This document shows, one piece after another, positions 1 through 6,601 of a stretch of 18,874 bases of DNA; position 1 is the first letter of the stretch; every line of letters starts with the position of its first letter. Location: assembly GCA_910587755.1 (NCBI GenBank), contig CAJUNZ010000057.1, positions 1 to 18,874 on the forward strand. The letters run 5' to 3'. Position numbers and translations under genes: made by a program. A model generated the notes under the pieces. That model did no database searches and had not been told where the DNA came from. It saw nothing but the letters and a program-made list of their open reading frames with translations. This DNA is from an uncultured Acetatifactor sp. (GTDB lineage: Bacteria > Bacillota > Clostridia > Lachnospirales > Lachnospiraceae).

Positions 1-59
1 ACGAGTTTTATTTTCGTAGCAATGTGCTGGGACAGTAAGTTTCACGGATTCAGGAGAAA

Positions 60-1931
60 ATGAGAAAAGATAAGCCAGAGAAAGAGGGAATCCTGGACAA
101 CTACTGGTATCTGTACAAGGGATGGATCCAGCAAAGCAGGTGGAACCTGTTTTTTGCGGTGATGGCCGTGGCCGGGAGTGTGGCAGGGACTTATGTGGGG
201 CTGTATATTTCCAAACTGGCTGTGAATCTGGTGGTGGAACAGGTATCCATGGTCAGGCTGGTGGCCATGCTTGCAGGGGTAGGATTTCTTGCCGCCCTTT
301 TCAACATGATTTCTTCAGTGAGTTACAGTGCGGTCAATAATCCCTGCCTGAAATATCGGCATGTACTGGAGGAACAGGTGTTGGACAAGATCTGCCGTAC
401 CGCCTACAGCAACCTGGAGGATCCTGGATACAAGGGAAAGGTTGAGAGGGCAAAAGAGCTCTATGAGCATTGGGACAGGGATGTGAAGGTCTGCATTTTC
501 ACGTCTCTTGAATTTCTGGTGGTGCTGATTCAGATTATCATATCCTCCGGCGCGCTTGCCCTGCTGCACCCTGTGGTGGTGGCAGTGATGGGGCTGGGGG
601 CCTGGCTCCACTACAGGGTAAAGCTCCGGTCTCTGAAATGGGAGAAGAAGCACAGGGATTTCTGGCTGCCCATAGAGAGAAAGATCGACTATATCACCCG
701 GAAACTGAAGGAATTCTCCTGCGCCAAGGAGCTGCGGCTGTACGGTGCCGGAAGCTGGCTTCTTATGAAGTTCGGCAGGCTGATGAAAGAGCGGAGGCAA
801 TGGTTTAAGAGGCTGTTATGGCAGAATGCGGCTGCCGCCGGGGCAGGACAGGCTGTGGAAATCCTTCGGCAGGGGATCGTCTATCTGGTTCTGATCCAGG
901 GGGTTTGGGCGGGAAAGATCAGCAGCGGCGACTTTGTGCTGTATGTGGGTCTGGTTCTGAACCTGAGCCAGTCCCTGTCCATGGTGACATCTCACCTGGA
1001 GCGGCTGAAAAGTTCTGTGTTGTCCATCTCCGACTATAGGAAAATGATGGATATACCGGATTCCACTGCCAGAAGCCCTCAGGGGGAGGGAATGCTGCAC
1101 CAGGGCCGGGTGCCGGAGATTGTCTTTTCCCATGTGTCCTATGCCTATCCGGGGACAGCGGAGGAGACGCTGAAGGATGTGAGCTTCACCCTGCACCCAG
1201 GGGAGAAACTTGCCCTGGTGGGACTGAACGGGGCGGGGAAGACCACGCTGGTGAAACTGCTCTGCGGCATGTGTGAACCCACCGGCGGGGAAATTCTTGT
1301 GGACGGCCAACCCTCTTCCCTGTGGAGTCTGGAGTCCTGGTACAGGCTGTTCTCGGTAGTTTTTCAGGATGTGGATGTGATACCTGCCACCATAGCGGAG
1401 AATGTGGCGGCCTGTTCCCTGGAGGAGCTTGACAGGGATAGGGTGCGGCGCTGCCTGGAACAGGCAGGCCTGTGGGAGGCTGTGAGTGCTCTTCCCAGAG
1501 GAATGGATACCTGCCTTCAAAAGGAGATATTCCGTGACGGAGTGAATCTGTCCGGGGGTGAGACCCAGAAGCTTCTTCTGGCGCGGGCCATCTACCGGGA
1601 TGCGCCGATTCTGGTTCTGGATGAACCCACGGCGGCTCTGGATGCCATAGCGGAGAGTCAAACGTACCAGCAATACCAGGAGCTGACAAGAAGCAGAAGC
1701 TCTGTCTTTATCTCCCATCGTCTTGCCAGCACCTGGTTCTGCGACAGGATACTGGTGTTAGAAGAGGGCCGGATTGTGGAGGAAGGCACAAACCAGGAGC
1801 TCATGGACAAAAAGGGCATTTACAGCAGGCTTTTTGAGGTACAGAGTCACTATTATCAGAATGACAGGATGGAAGAGTTTCAATCCTGCCTGGATCCGGC
1901 ATGGGAGGTGAGCGGCTATGTCAGCAGATAA
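60..1931 (+). CDS. ABC exporter half-transporter (permease-ATPase fusion), first subunit
   Basis: A 623-residue membrane exporter subunit with a permease half followed by an ATPase half. Hydrophobic segments near residues 28-50, 63-84, 146-166, 168-184, 255-280 and 291-309 fit the usual six transmembrane helices. The ATPase half has Walker A GLNGAGKTT (388-396), the Q-loop in VVFQD, signature LSGGE (497-501), Walker B ILVLDE (517-522) and switch histidine H553, so it looks catalytically intact. The ATG at 60 follows AGGAG by a few bases. The next gene overlaps it by 14 bases and has the same architecture, so the two probably form a heterodimer that exports a substrate using ATP. No peptidase C39 domain or substrate gene is nearby, so the cargo (drug, lipid or peptide) cannot be assigned. 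The family is certain; the substrate is unknown. Confidence 0.95.
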   Translation: MRKDKPEKEGILDNYWYLYKGWIQQSRWNLFFAVMAVAGSVAGTYVGLYISKLAVNLVVEQVSMVRLVAMLAGVGFLAALFNMISSVSYSAVNNPCLKYRHVLEEQVLDKICRTAYSNLEDPGYKGKVERAKELYEHWDRDVKVCIFTSLEFLVVLIQIIISSGALALLHPVVVAVMGLGAWLHYRVKLRSLKWEKKHRDFWLPIERKIDYITRKLKEFSCAKELRLYGAGSWLLMKFGRLMKERRQWFKRLLWQNAAAAGAGQAVEILRQGIVYLVLIQGVWAGKISSGDFVLYVGLVLNLSQSLSMVTSHLERLKSSVLSISDYRKMMDIPDSTARSPQGEGMLHQGRVPEIVFSHVSYAYPGTAEETLKDVSFTLHPGEKLALVGLNGAGKTTLVKLLCGMCEPTGGEILVDGQPSSLWSLESWYRLFSVVFQDVDVIPATIAENVAACSLEELDRDRVRRCLEQAGLWEAVSALPRGMDTCLQKEIFRDGVNLSGGETQKLLLARAIYRDAPILVLDEPTAALDAIAESQTYQQYQELTRSRSSVFISHRLASTWFCDRILVLEEGRIVEEGTNQELMDKKGIYSRLFEVQSHYYQNDRMEEFQSCLDPAWEVSGYVSR

Positions 1932-3783
1932 AAAAAGCTTTCAGGAGAGAGTGAAACGGGCAGACAAAGTCTGCCGGCTGAACATGAGGGCGTTCCGGCT
2001 GATGTGGAAGGAGTCGGCCTCCTGCGTGGCGGTGGAATGCGTCCAGAATATTTTGTGGTTCTGCATGCCCTACTGGGGAATCTGGTTCTCTGCCAGGCTG
2101 CTGGATGAGATCCAGGGGCCCAGGAATGCGGCAGCCCTGGCAGGATACACCACGGCAATGCTCCTGGGCAATTTGGCCATGAATCTTCTGGGGAATGTTC
2201 TGAACAGTGTGGCCGCACAGAAGAACTATGCTTTTAACCAGTCCCAGCACATGATCTTCGCCAGGAAGATACAGGAGATGGACTATGACAGGCTGGAAGA
2301 GGAGCGGACACATATGCTCTTCCAGCGGGTGGAGCGGGAGACTTTCAATGACGGAAAAAATCTCCAGGAAATGAGGTTTCTTCTGCCCTGCATAGCAGGC
2401 TGCCTGGGGGGAATGGTCATGTCTGTGGCCATGGTGTGGGAATTTCTGGTGAGCATGAAGGAGTTCAGAGTGTGGATCTTCGTGGTTTTTCTGCTGATGG
2501 CAGGGGGGATCTGGGTCAGTGCAAAGTGCCAGGGAGCGCGGGAGAAACTCAGTCAGGCCTGCAGCAGAGAGATCAGTGCCAATTGCCTCCAGAGGGACGG
2601 GTACCTTCGGTATTTTTCTCAGTATTCCAGAGGAAAGGAGATCCGCATCTATGGACTGGGAAAAGTGATGATTCAGAAGCTCCTGCAGACCCATCATTTT
2701 AATGACAGGGCTGTAGATAAGAGGTTTGTAAAAGGGATTCCCTACAGGGTGGCAGGCGACTCTACGGAGGCTCTCTCGCTGATGCTGACCCGCTGTCTGG
2801 CAGGGGGTGCAGCTCTCATGGGGAAAATCAGTCTGGGCAGTATGACCCAGTACACCCAGAGTATCACGGAGTTTGTCAAAAATATCCGTTATTTCTGGGG
2901 CGCCATGGTGAAGCTTTGGTATAATGCGGATTACCTGGAACGGTATTTTGAATTTCTGGACTTGGAGAGCCATATGAGCAGCGGCTGCCTTCCGGTGGAA
3001 AAGCGGATGGATGGAGACTACAAGATTGCGTTCAATCATGTGTCTTTCCGGTATCCAGGCAGTGAAAGGTATGCTTTAGAGGACATCTGCATGGAGTTCC
3101 AGGTGGGGGAGAAGCTGGCGGTGGTGGGAATGAACGGCAGCGGAAAGTCCACGTTTATCAAGCTTCTCTGCCGGCTGTACGATCCCACCGAAGGGGTCAT
3201 CACCATGAACGGTATCGACATTCGCCGGTACAACTACCAGGAATACCTGGAGCTGTTCTCCGTGGTGTTCCAGGATTTCAAGCTCTTTTCCTTTGGACTG
3301 GGGGAGAATGTGGCCCTGTCGGAGGTGTACTCTCAGGAGAAGGTGAGAGAGGCTCTGGAGCGGTCCGGCCTGGAGGAATTTCTGGAAGGCCTTGAGGCGG
3401 GGCTTTCCACTACCCTGTACCGGGATTTCGACAGAAGTGGCCTGGAAGTGTCCGGAGGTGAGGCCCAGAGGATTGCTCTGGCCAGGGCGGTGTGCAAGGG
3501 AGCTCCTTTTGTGCTTCTGGATGAACCCACTGCCGCTTTGGATCCTCTGGCGGAGTATGAGATCTACGAAAAGTTTAACGAGCTGGTGGCGGACCGCACC
3601 ACGGTCTACATCTCCCACAGAATGTCTTCCTGTCGGTTCTGCGGGGATATCGCCGTATTTCATAAGGGACATATGGTTCAGAGAGGGAGCCATGATACTC
3701 TGATGCAGGAGCCGGAAGGCAAATACTATGAACTGTGGACGGCGCAGGCACAGTATTATCAAAAGGAAGAGTGCGCCGGATGA
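1918..3783 (+). CDS. ABC exporter half-transporter (permease-ATPase fusion), second subunit
   Basis: A 621-residue partner of the preceding exporter. Hydrophobic segments lie near residues 38-60, 73-98, 154-179 and 184-202, with further ones before residue 310. The ATPase half carries Walker A GMNGSGKST (404-412), the Q-loop in VVFQD, signature VSGGE (511-515), Walker B FVLLDE (531-536) and switch histidine H567. Both subunits therefore keep a normal glutamate after Walker B, unlike many heterodimeric exporters where one site is degenerate. The ATG at 1918 is preceded by GGGAGGTGAG inside the end of the first gene, which points to coupled translation and 1:1 production. Its stop codon is followed by a non-coding stretch holding a new promoter, so the operon probably ends here. 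Substrate unknown. Confidence 0.95.
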   Translation: MSADKKSFQERVKRADKVCRLNMRAFRLMWKESASCVAVECVQNILWFCMPYWGIWFSARLLDEIQGPRNAAALAGYTTAMLLGNLAMNLLGNVLNSVAAQKNYAFNQSQHMIFARKIQEMDYDRLEEERTHMLFQRVERETFNDGKNLQEMRFLLPCIAGCLGGMVMSVAMVWEFLVSMKEFRVWIFVVFLLMAGGIWVSAKCQGAREKLSQACSREISANCLQRDGYLRYFSQYSRGKEIRIYGLGKVMIQKLLQTHHFNDRAVDKRFVKGIPYRVAGDSTEALSLMLTRCLAGGAALMGKISLGSMTQYTQSITEFVKNIRYFWGAMVKLWYNADYLERYFEFLDLESHMSSGCLPVEKRMDGDYKIAFNHVSFRYPGSERYALEDICMEFQVGEKLAVVGMNGSGKSTFIKLLCRLYDPTEGVITMNGIDIRRYNYQEYLELFSVVFQDFKLFSFGLGENVALSEVYSQEKVREALERSGLEEFLEGLEAGLSTTLYRDFDRSGLEVSGGEAQRIALARAVCKGAPFVLLDEPTAALDPLAEYEIYEKFNELVADRTTVYISHRMSSCRFCGDIAVFHKGHMVQRGSHDTLMQEPEGKYYELWTAQAQYYQKEECAG

Positions 3784-3821
3784 AGGGCTCAAATATTTCA
3801 GTCCAAAAACTGCCGCCGATC

Positions 3822-3850
3822 TTGACGAAGCATAGATTTTGCGCTATGCT
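3822..3850 (+). promoter_or_regulatory. Vegetative-type promoter of the small-ORF / RNA-array / Ro-like operon
   Basis: TTGACG (3822-3827) and TATGCT (3845-3850) are separated by 17 bases, a good match to a housekeeping sigma promoter. Transcription would start near 3857 and run through the small gene at 3951, the structured RNA block and the Ro-like gene. The same bases contain an inverted repeat, AGCATAG (3829-3835) and CTATGCT (3844-3850), flanked by TTGAC and GTCAG. The -10 box thus lies in one arm of a dyad, which could be an operator for a repressor. The match is seen directly; use of the promoter is inferred. Confidence 0.6.
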
Positions 3851-3950
3851 GGAAGTCAGAAAAATCAGTATGCTCCGCAACAATTATTTTCAGGCTGTAA
3901 GGCGGAGTAAAGGTTTCTGGGTTTAAGGTAAGGAAGCCGGGGAGGGTGTT

Positions 3951-4202
3951 TTGAGGAAAATGGTGTTTAAGATGGAGCGGCCCGGCCTGTTGGAGGCCGG
4001 CCAGGAGATCACGGTGACAGAGGGCCTGCTGCCCAGCAATTACTATTACATCATTGACCCTGCCCTGGCCATGTCTGCCAACATTCCGTTTCGGTACCGG
4101 CTGAAGAGCCGCAGGGGGGTGGTGGCAGACATTGAGGAAAACGCCAGGGGGTTCTACGTCACGGCGGAATTCGATGAGCCCGAGGTGGAAGGAACAAAAT
4201 AA
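3951..4202 (+). CDS. Small conserved-looking protein of unknown function upstream of the RNA array
   Basis: An 83-residue soluble protein with no signal peptide or membrane segment. It is rich in short alternating hydrophobic stretches (for example FYVTAEFDE near the C-terminus) and has RYRLKSRRG in the middle, which suggests a small beta-rich fold with a basic patch. I recognise no named domain. The start chosen is a TTG at 3951, because GGGGAGGG (3939-3946) sits at normal distance from it; the ATG at 3960 is the alternative and would give 80 residues. The stop is only 12 bases before the first tRNA-like RNA, and no terminator lies between, so it is probably co-transcribed with the RNA block and the Ro-like gene. 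A role in that system is inferred from position only. Confidence 0.7.
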   Translation: MRKMVFKMERPGLLEAGQEITVTEGLLPSNYYYIIDPALAMSANIPFRYRLKSRRGVVADIEENARGFYVTAEFDEPEVEGTK

Positions 4203-4214
4203 CTGCAAAAATCA

Positions 4215-4337
4215 GGCGGTGTGGCGGAAATGGAAGACGCGGAAGTTTAAAAAACGGTCATGTATGTGGCCTTGACAGCAGTTTGAATAGGGAACTTTTG
4301 ATGAAAATCACTGCAGGTTCAAATCCTGCCGCCGCCA
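4215..4337 (+). ncRNA. tRNA-Leu-like RNA with an expanded anticodon region
   Basis: The ends read as a type II tRNA. The acceptor strands are GGCGGTG (4215-4221) and CGCCGCC (4330-4336), 7 bp with one G-U, followed by A4337. TG spacing leads to a D arm GCG (4224-4226) / CGC (4238-4240) whose loop contains ATGGAAGA as in tRNA-Leu. A variable-arm-like hairpin TGAT-GAAA-ATCA (4299-4310) closes on a GNRA loop. The T arm is perfect: GCAGG-TTCAAAT-CCTGC (4313-4329). Between the D arm and the variable arm there are 58 bases (4241-4298) instead of the normal anticodon arm. GAAGT (4242-4246) can pair with ACTTT (4294-4298), leaving a 47-base loop. An alternative closing helix, GTGGCGG (4221-4227) with CCGCCAT (4332-4338), fits the pattern of the downstream units. 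CCA is not encoded. It could be a Y-RNA-like tRNA mimic or a remodelled tRNA; a working tRNA is unlikely. Confidence 0.7.
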
Positions 4338-4340
4338 TTT

Positions 4341-4400
4341 GTGATGCTTACAGCAATTTTATTTGGATAAGACTTTTAATCTTAAACCCAATGGCATCAT
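4341..4400 (+). ncRNA. tRNA-like array unit A (60 nt, no T arm, Lys-type anticodon loop)
   Basis: An 8-bp closing helix, GTGATGCT (4341-4348) with GGCATCAT (4393-4400), has its two end pairs G-U. CAGCAA begins at 4351, 10 bases after the first base, and TTTGGAT follows as in a D loop. The hairpin TAAGA-CTTTTAA-TCTTA (4368-4384) has a 5-bp stem and 7-base loop with T at position 33 and TTT as anticodon; GACTTTTAATC is the usual core of tRNA-Lys(UUU). Only 8 bases separate this arm from the 3' strand, so there is no T arm. Whether it is expressed or processed is not shown. Confidence 0.6.
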
Positions 4401-4406
4401 GAAAAT

Positions 4407-4457
4407 GTGACACTGACAGCAACCATCGTCAAACTACCACTTTGAATATAGTGTCAT
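4407..4457 (+). ncRNA. tRNA-like array unit B (51 nt, no T arm)
   Basis: The closing helix GTGACACT (4407-4414) / AGTGTCAT (4450-4457) is 8 bp with only the outer G-U not Watson-Crick. CAGCAA starts at 4417, again 10 bases in. The hairpin TCAAA-CTACCAC-TTTGA (4429-4445) has a 5-bp stem and a 7-base loop with T at the position-33 equivalent. A competing D-arm-like pairing, TGAC (4414-4417) with GTCA (4428-4431), is also possible. No T arm is present; four bases join the hairpin to the closing helix. Six bases separate this unit from unit A. Confidence 0.55.
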
Positions 4458-4483
4458 GGAAAACAGGTATCAGGGAAGCAGAT

Positions 4484-4564
4484 GTGACCCCCGCAGCAAT
4501 AACAATTGGTTAAACACTCGTTTAGAACGAATGCAGGGCGGTTCAATTCCGTATAAGGGGTCAT
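4484..4564 (+). ncRNA. tRNA-like array unit C (81 nt, with T-arm-like hairpin)
   Basis: The closing helix GTGACCCC (4484-4491) / GGGGTCAT (4557-4564) is 8 bp. CAGCAA starts at 4494, 10 bases in, and AATTGGTTAAA follows like a D loop. An anticodon-arm-like hairpin ACTCG-TTTAGAA-CGAAT (4516-4532) has one C-A mismatch, T33, and TAG in the anticodon position. A T-arm-like hairpin GCGG-TTCAATT-CCGT (4538-4552) carries a canonical T loop. Four extra bases (4553-4556) before the 3' strand argue against a normal tRNA. The 3' strand ends 15 bases before the start codon of the Ro-like gene, so folding of this unit could affect its translation. Confidence 0.6.
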
Positions 4565-4579
4565 GGAAAGGAACAGGAA

Positions 4580-6037
4580 ATGAGTTTTGCAGACGCATTG
4601 AGAACGGCGGGGAGTTTCACCCACACGGAGAACGGGGCGGTGGCGCTGAACACTACAGGCAGCGCCTGTCTGGACTTTTTCAGCACCGCAGGATCCCTCA
4701 GAGAAGCCTCGGAGGAGAGGATTCAGGCTCTGTTTGGGGAAGCATTCAGGGAAGACCCTCTGTGTGCCGTAAAGACAGTCTTTTATGCCAGGGACATCCG
4801 GGAAGGCCTGGGGGAGCGGCGCACGTTCCGGACGCTGCTTAAGTATATGGCCCTGCATCATCCGGGGGCGCTTCGACCCAATCTGGATCTGGTGGGAGTG
4901 TTCGGCCGCTACGACGATCTGTACTGCCTGGTGGGCACTCCTCTGGAGGAGGACATGTGGGCGGCCATGAAGAGGCAGTTCCTGGAGGATCTGGAGAATC
5001 TGGAAAAGGGCAATGCCATATCCCTGCTGGCCAAGTGGATCAAGACCGCAGACGCCAGTTCCAGGGAGACCCGCAGGATGGGAATTCTCACCGCCGGGAA
5101 GCTGGGGTATCAGGTCTATGACTTTAAGCGGATGATCCGCCGCATGAGAAAGCATATTGGTGTGGTGGAGGGGCTTATGTCCGCAGGCCGCTGGGAGGAG
5201 ATCAAGTATTCCCAGGTTCCCAGCAGGGCCATGATGATTTACCGCAGGGCGTTTCTTCGGCATGATGAGGAGCGTTTTTCAGAATTTGTGAACAAGGCCG
5301 CTGCGGGGGAAGAGAAAATACACTCCGACGCCCTGTTTCCCTATGATATTGTGGAGAAGATTCTCTACAGAGGGGAGGATTCCCGGGTACTGGAGGCCCA
5401 GTGGAACCAGCTGCCGGACTATGTGGAGAAGGGCACCAATGCCATTGTCATGGCGGATGTGTCGGGGTCCATGTACGGCAGGCCCATGTCCACCTCTGTG
5501 GGTCTGGCTGTGTATTTTGCGGAGAGGAATCAGGGAGCATACCACAATCTCTTTATGACCTTCAGCTCTAATCCCCAGGTGGTGGTGCTGAGAGGGGAGG
5601 ATCTGGGACAGAAGATCCGCAATGTTTCCAAGGCGGAGTGGGGCATGACCACGAATCTGAAGGCCGCATTTGACAAGGTGCTGGAGATCGCGCTGGAAAG
5701 CCATATTTCCATGCAGGATATGCCCAGGGCCATCATCGTCATCTCAGACATGGAAATAGACAGGTGCGGGGACAGGGAGTGGACTTTCTACGACAAGATG
5801 GCGTCCCGGTTCCGGAAATATGGCTATGACATACCCAATGTGGTATTCTGGAATGTGAACAGCCGGCACGACGTGTTCCACGCGGACAGGAACCGGAAGG
5901 GCGTGCAGCTGGTGAGCGGTCAGTCAGCATCCATGTTTCAGCAGGTATTGGCCTGCCTGGACAGCACACCTCTGGAGATGATGGAGAAAGTCATAGGCTC
6001 GGAGCGGTATAACTGCATCAGGGTGGAGGAAGAATAG
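4580..6037 (+). CDS. Ro60/TROVE-like RNA-binding protein (DUF2828 plus vWA domain)
   Basis: A 485-residue cytoplasmic protein. The N-terminal two thirds is helical and has the marks of DUF2828: GNAISLLAKW from residue 144, and a segment from residue 200 (MSAGRWEEI then YSQVPSRAM) followed by a YRRAFLRHD stretch. The C-terminal part, from about residue 285, is a von Willebrand A domain with a complete metal site: D293-x-S295-x-S297, T357 or T358, and D390 in VISDME. Helical repeats plus a vWA domain are the architecture of Ro60/Rsr proteins, which bind misfolded RNA and Y RNAs; DUF2828 is considered related. The ATG at 4580 follows AAAGGAACAGGAA. The tandem tRNA-like units directly upstream are the obvious candidate RNA partners, by analogy with rsr-yrlA loci. 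The domain call is firm; RNA binding and function are inferred. Confidence 0.85.
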   Translation: MSFADALRTAGSFTHTENGAVALNTTGSACLDFFSTAGSLREASEERIQALFGEAFREDPLCAVKTVFYARDIREGLGERRTFRTLLKYMALHHPGALRPNLDLVGVFGRYDDLYCLVGTPLEEDMWAAMKRQFLEDLENLEKGNAISLLAKWIKTADASSRETRRMGILTAGKLGYQVYDFKRMIRRMRKHIGVVEGLMSAGRWEEIKYSQVPSRAMMIYRRAFLRHDEERFSEFVNKAAAGEEKIHSDALFPYDIVEKILYRGEDSRVLEAQWNQLPDYVEKGTNAIVMADVSGSMYGRPMSTSVGLAVYFAERNQGAYHNLFMTFSSNPQVVVLRGEDLGQKIRNVSKAEWGMTTNLKAAFDKVLEIALESHISMQDMPRAIIVISDMEIDRCGDREWTFYDKMASRFRKYGYDIPNVVFWNVNSRHDVFHADRNRKGVQLVSGQSASMFQQVLACLDSTPLEMMEKVIGSERYNCIRVEEE

Positions 6038-6116
6038 AGAGCGCTCCGGGGCGTGCAGAGGGCGGAAACAGCTTTTCAGGCAGGCTCTGGAGTGTGTGAA
6101 TCTTTTGAAAGAAGGG

Positions 6117-6138
6117 CCTGTGTGACAGTTCACACAGG
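6117..6138 (+). promoter_or_regulatory. Perfect inverted repeat over the ridA ribosome binding site
   Basis: CCTGTGTGA (6117-6125) and TCACACAGG (6130-6138) are a perfect 9-bp inverted repeat around CAGT. The right arm runs into the AGGAGGG ribosome binding site of ridA. In RNA the hairpin would partly hide that site; in DNA it resembles a TGTGA/TCACA dyad like those bound by CRP/FNR-family regulators, although the spacer is 4 bases rather than 6. Confidence 0.45.
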
Positions 6139-6151
6139 AGGGTGTAAAATA

Positions 6152-6526
6152 ATGTTGAAGAAAATTTCTACGGACAAAGCGCCGGCGGCCATTGGGCCTT
6201 ATTCCCAGGGGATTATAGCCGGGGGTATGCTTTTTGCGTCGGGTCAGATTCCCATCAATCCTGCCACAGGGGAGATCGAAGGCGGGGATATCACGGCTCA
6301 GGCGGAGCAGGTGATGAAAAATGTGGGGGCGCTGCTGGAGGAGGCGGGCGCTGATTACGAACAGGTTGTGAAGACCACCTGTTTCCTGGCGGATATGGGG
6401 GATTTTGCCGCTTTTAACGAAGTGTATGCCAGGTATTTTACAGAGAAGCCTGCCAGAAGCTGTGTGGCAGTGAAAACTTTGCCGAAAAATGTTCTCTGTG
6501 AGGTGGAGGTTATAGCGGCTCTGTGA
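6152..6526 (+). CDS. ridA: RidA family enamine/imine deaminase
   Basis: A 124-residue protein of normal length for RidA (YjgF/YER057c/UK114). These proteins hydrolyse reactive 2-aminoacrylate and related imines released by PLP-dependent enzymes, giving 2-keto acids and ammonia, as trimers in the cytoplasm. Family marks are GPYSQG (15-20), SGQIP (30-34), the arginine in PARSCVAV (R102) that binds the carboxylate, and CEVEVIA near the end with E117. The start is the ATG at 6152, which has AGGAGGG at 6136-6142; the reading frame is open farther upstream but without a better site. It lies 114 bases after the Ro-like gene and could be read through from it, or be controlled by the inverted repeat at 6117-6138. 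The assignment is secure. Confidence 0.95.
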   Translation: MLKKISTDKAPAAIGPYSQGIIAGGMLFASGQIPINPATGEIEGGDITAQAEQVMKNVGALLEEAGADYEQVVKTTCFLADMGDFAAFNEVYARYFTEKPARSCVAVKTLPKNVLCEVEVIAAL

Positions 6527-6546
6527 GAGACAGTTCCTCAGGGGCA

Positions 6547-6575
6547 GGATATTTTTTCACATTTGGCAGATACTA
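6547..6575 (+). promoter_or_regulatory. Possible forespore-type promoter before spoVAE
   Basis: GGATA (6547-6551) and GATACTA (6569-6575) are 17 bases apart and resemble the GNATR / CATNNTA pattern of sigma-G promoters, with G for C at the first -10 base. The block GGCAGATACTATG recurs with one inserted base ahead of spoVAC (10311-10323), which supports a shared signal. The match is imperfect. Confidence 0.35.
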
Positions 6576-6601
6576 TGTAAAAGAGAAAAGGAGTATGCCA
6601 A

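Noticed and set aside
3780..3926. A 48-codon frame starting ATGA over the stop of the second ABC gene
   Set aside because: No separate ribosome binding site, no recognisable protein features, and it runs across a good promoter and dyad; more likely non-coding.
4272..4300. TTGACA within the leader RNA as a promoter for the downstream units
   Set aside because: No acceptable -10 box occurs 16-18 bases downstream; the sequence is better explained as part of the RNA motif.
4215..4337. Calling the leader RNA a functional tRNA-Leu
   Set aside because: The anticodon arm is replaced by a long insert and no tRNA intron type with these features is recognised.
4456..4842. A 128-codon frame through array unit C into the DUF2828 gene
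   Set aside because: It lies over the tRNA-like unit and out of frame with a clearly real gene; composition shows no family.
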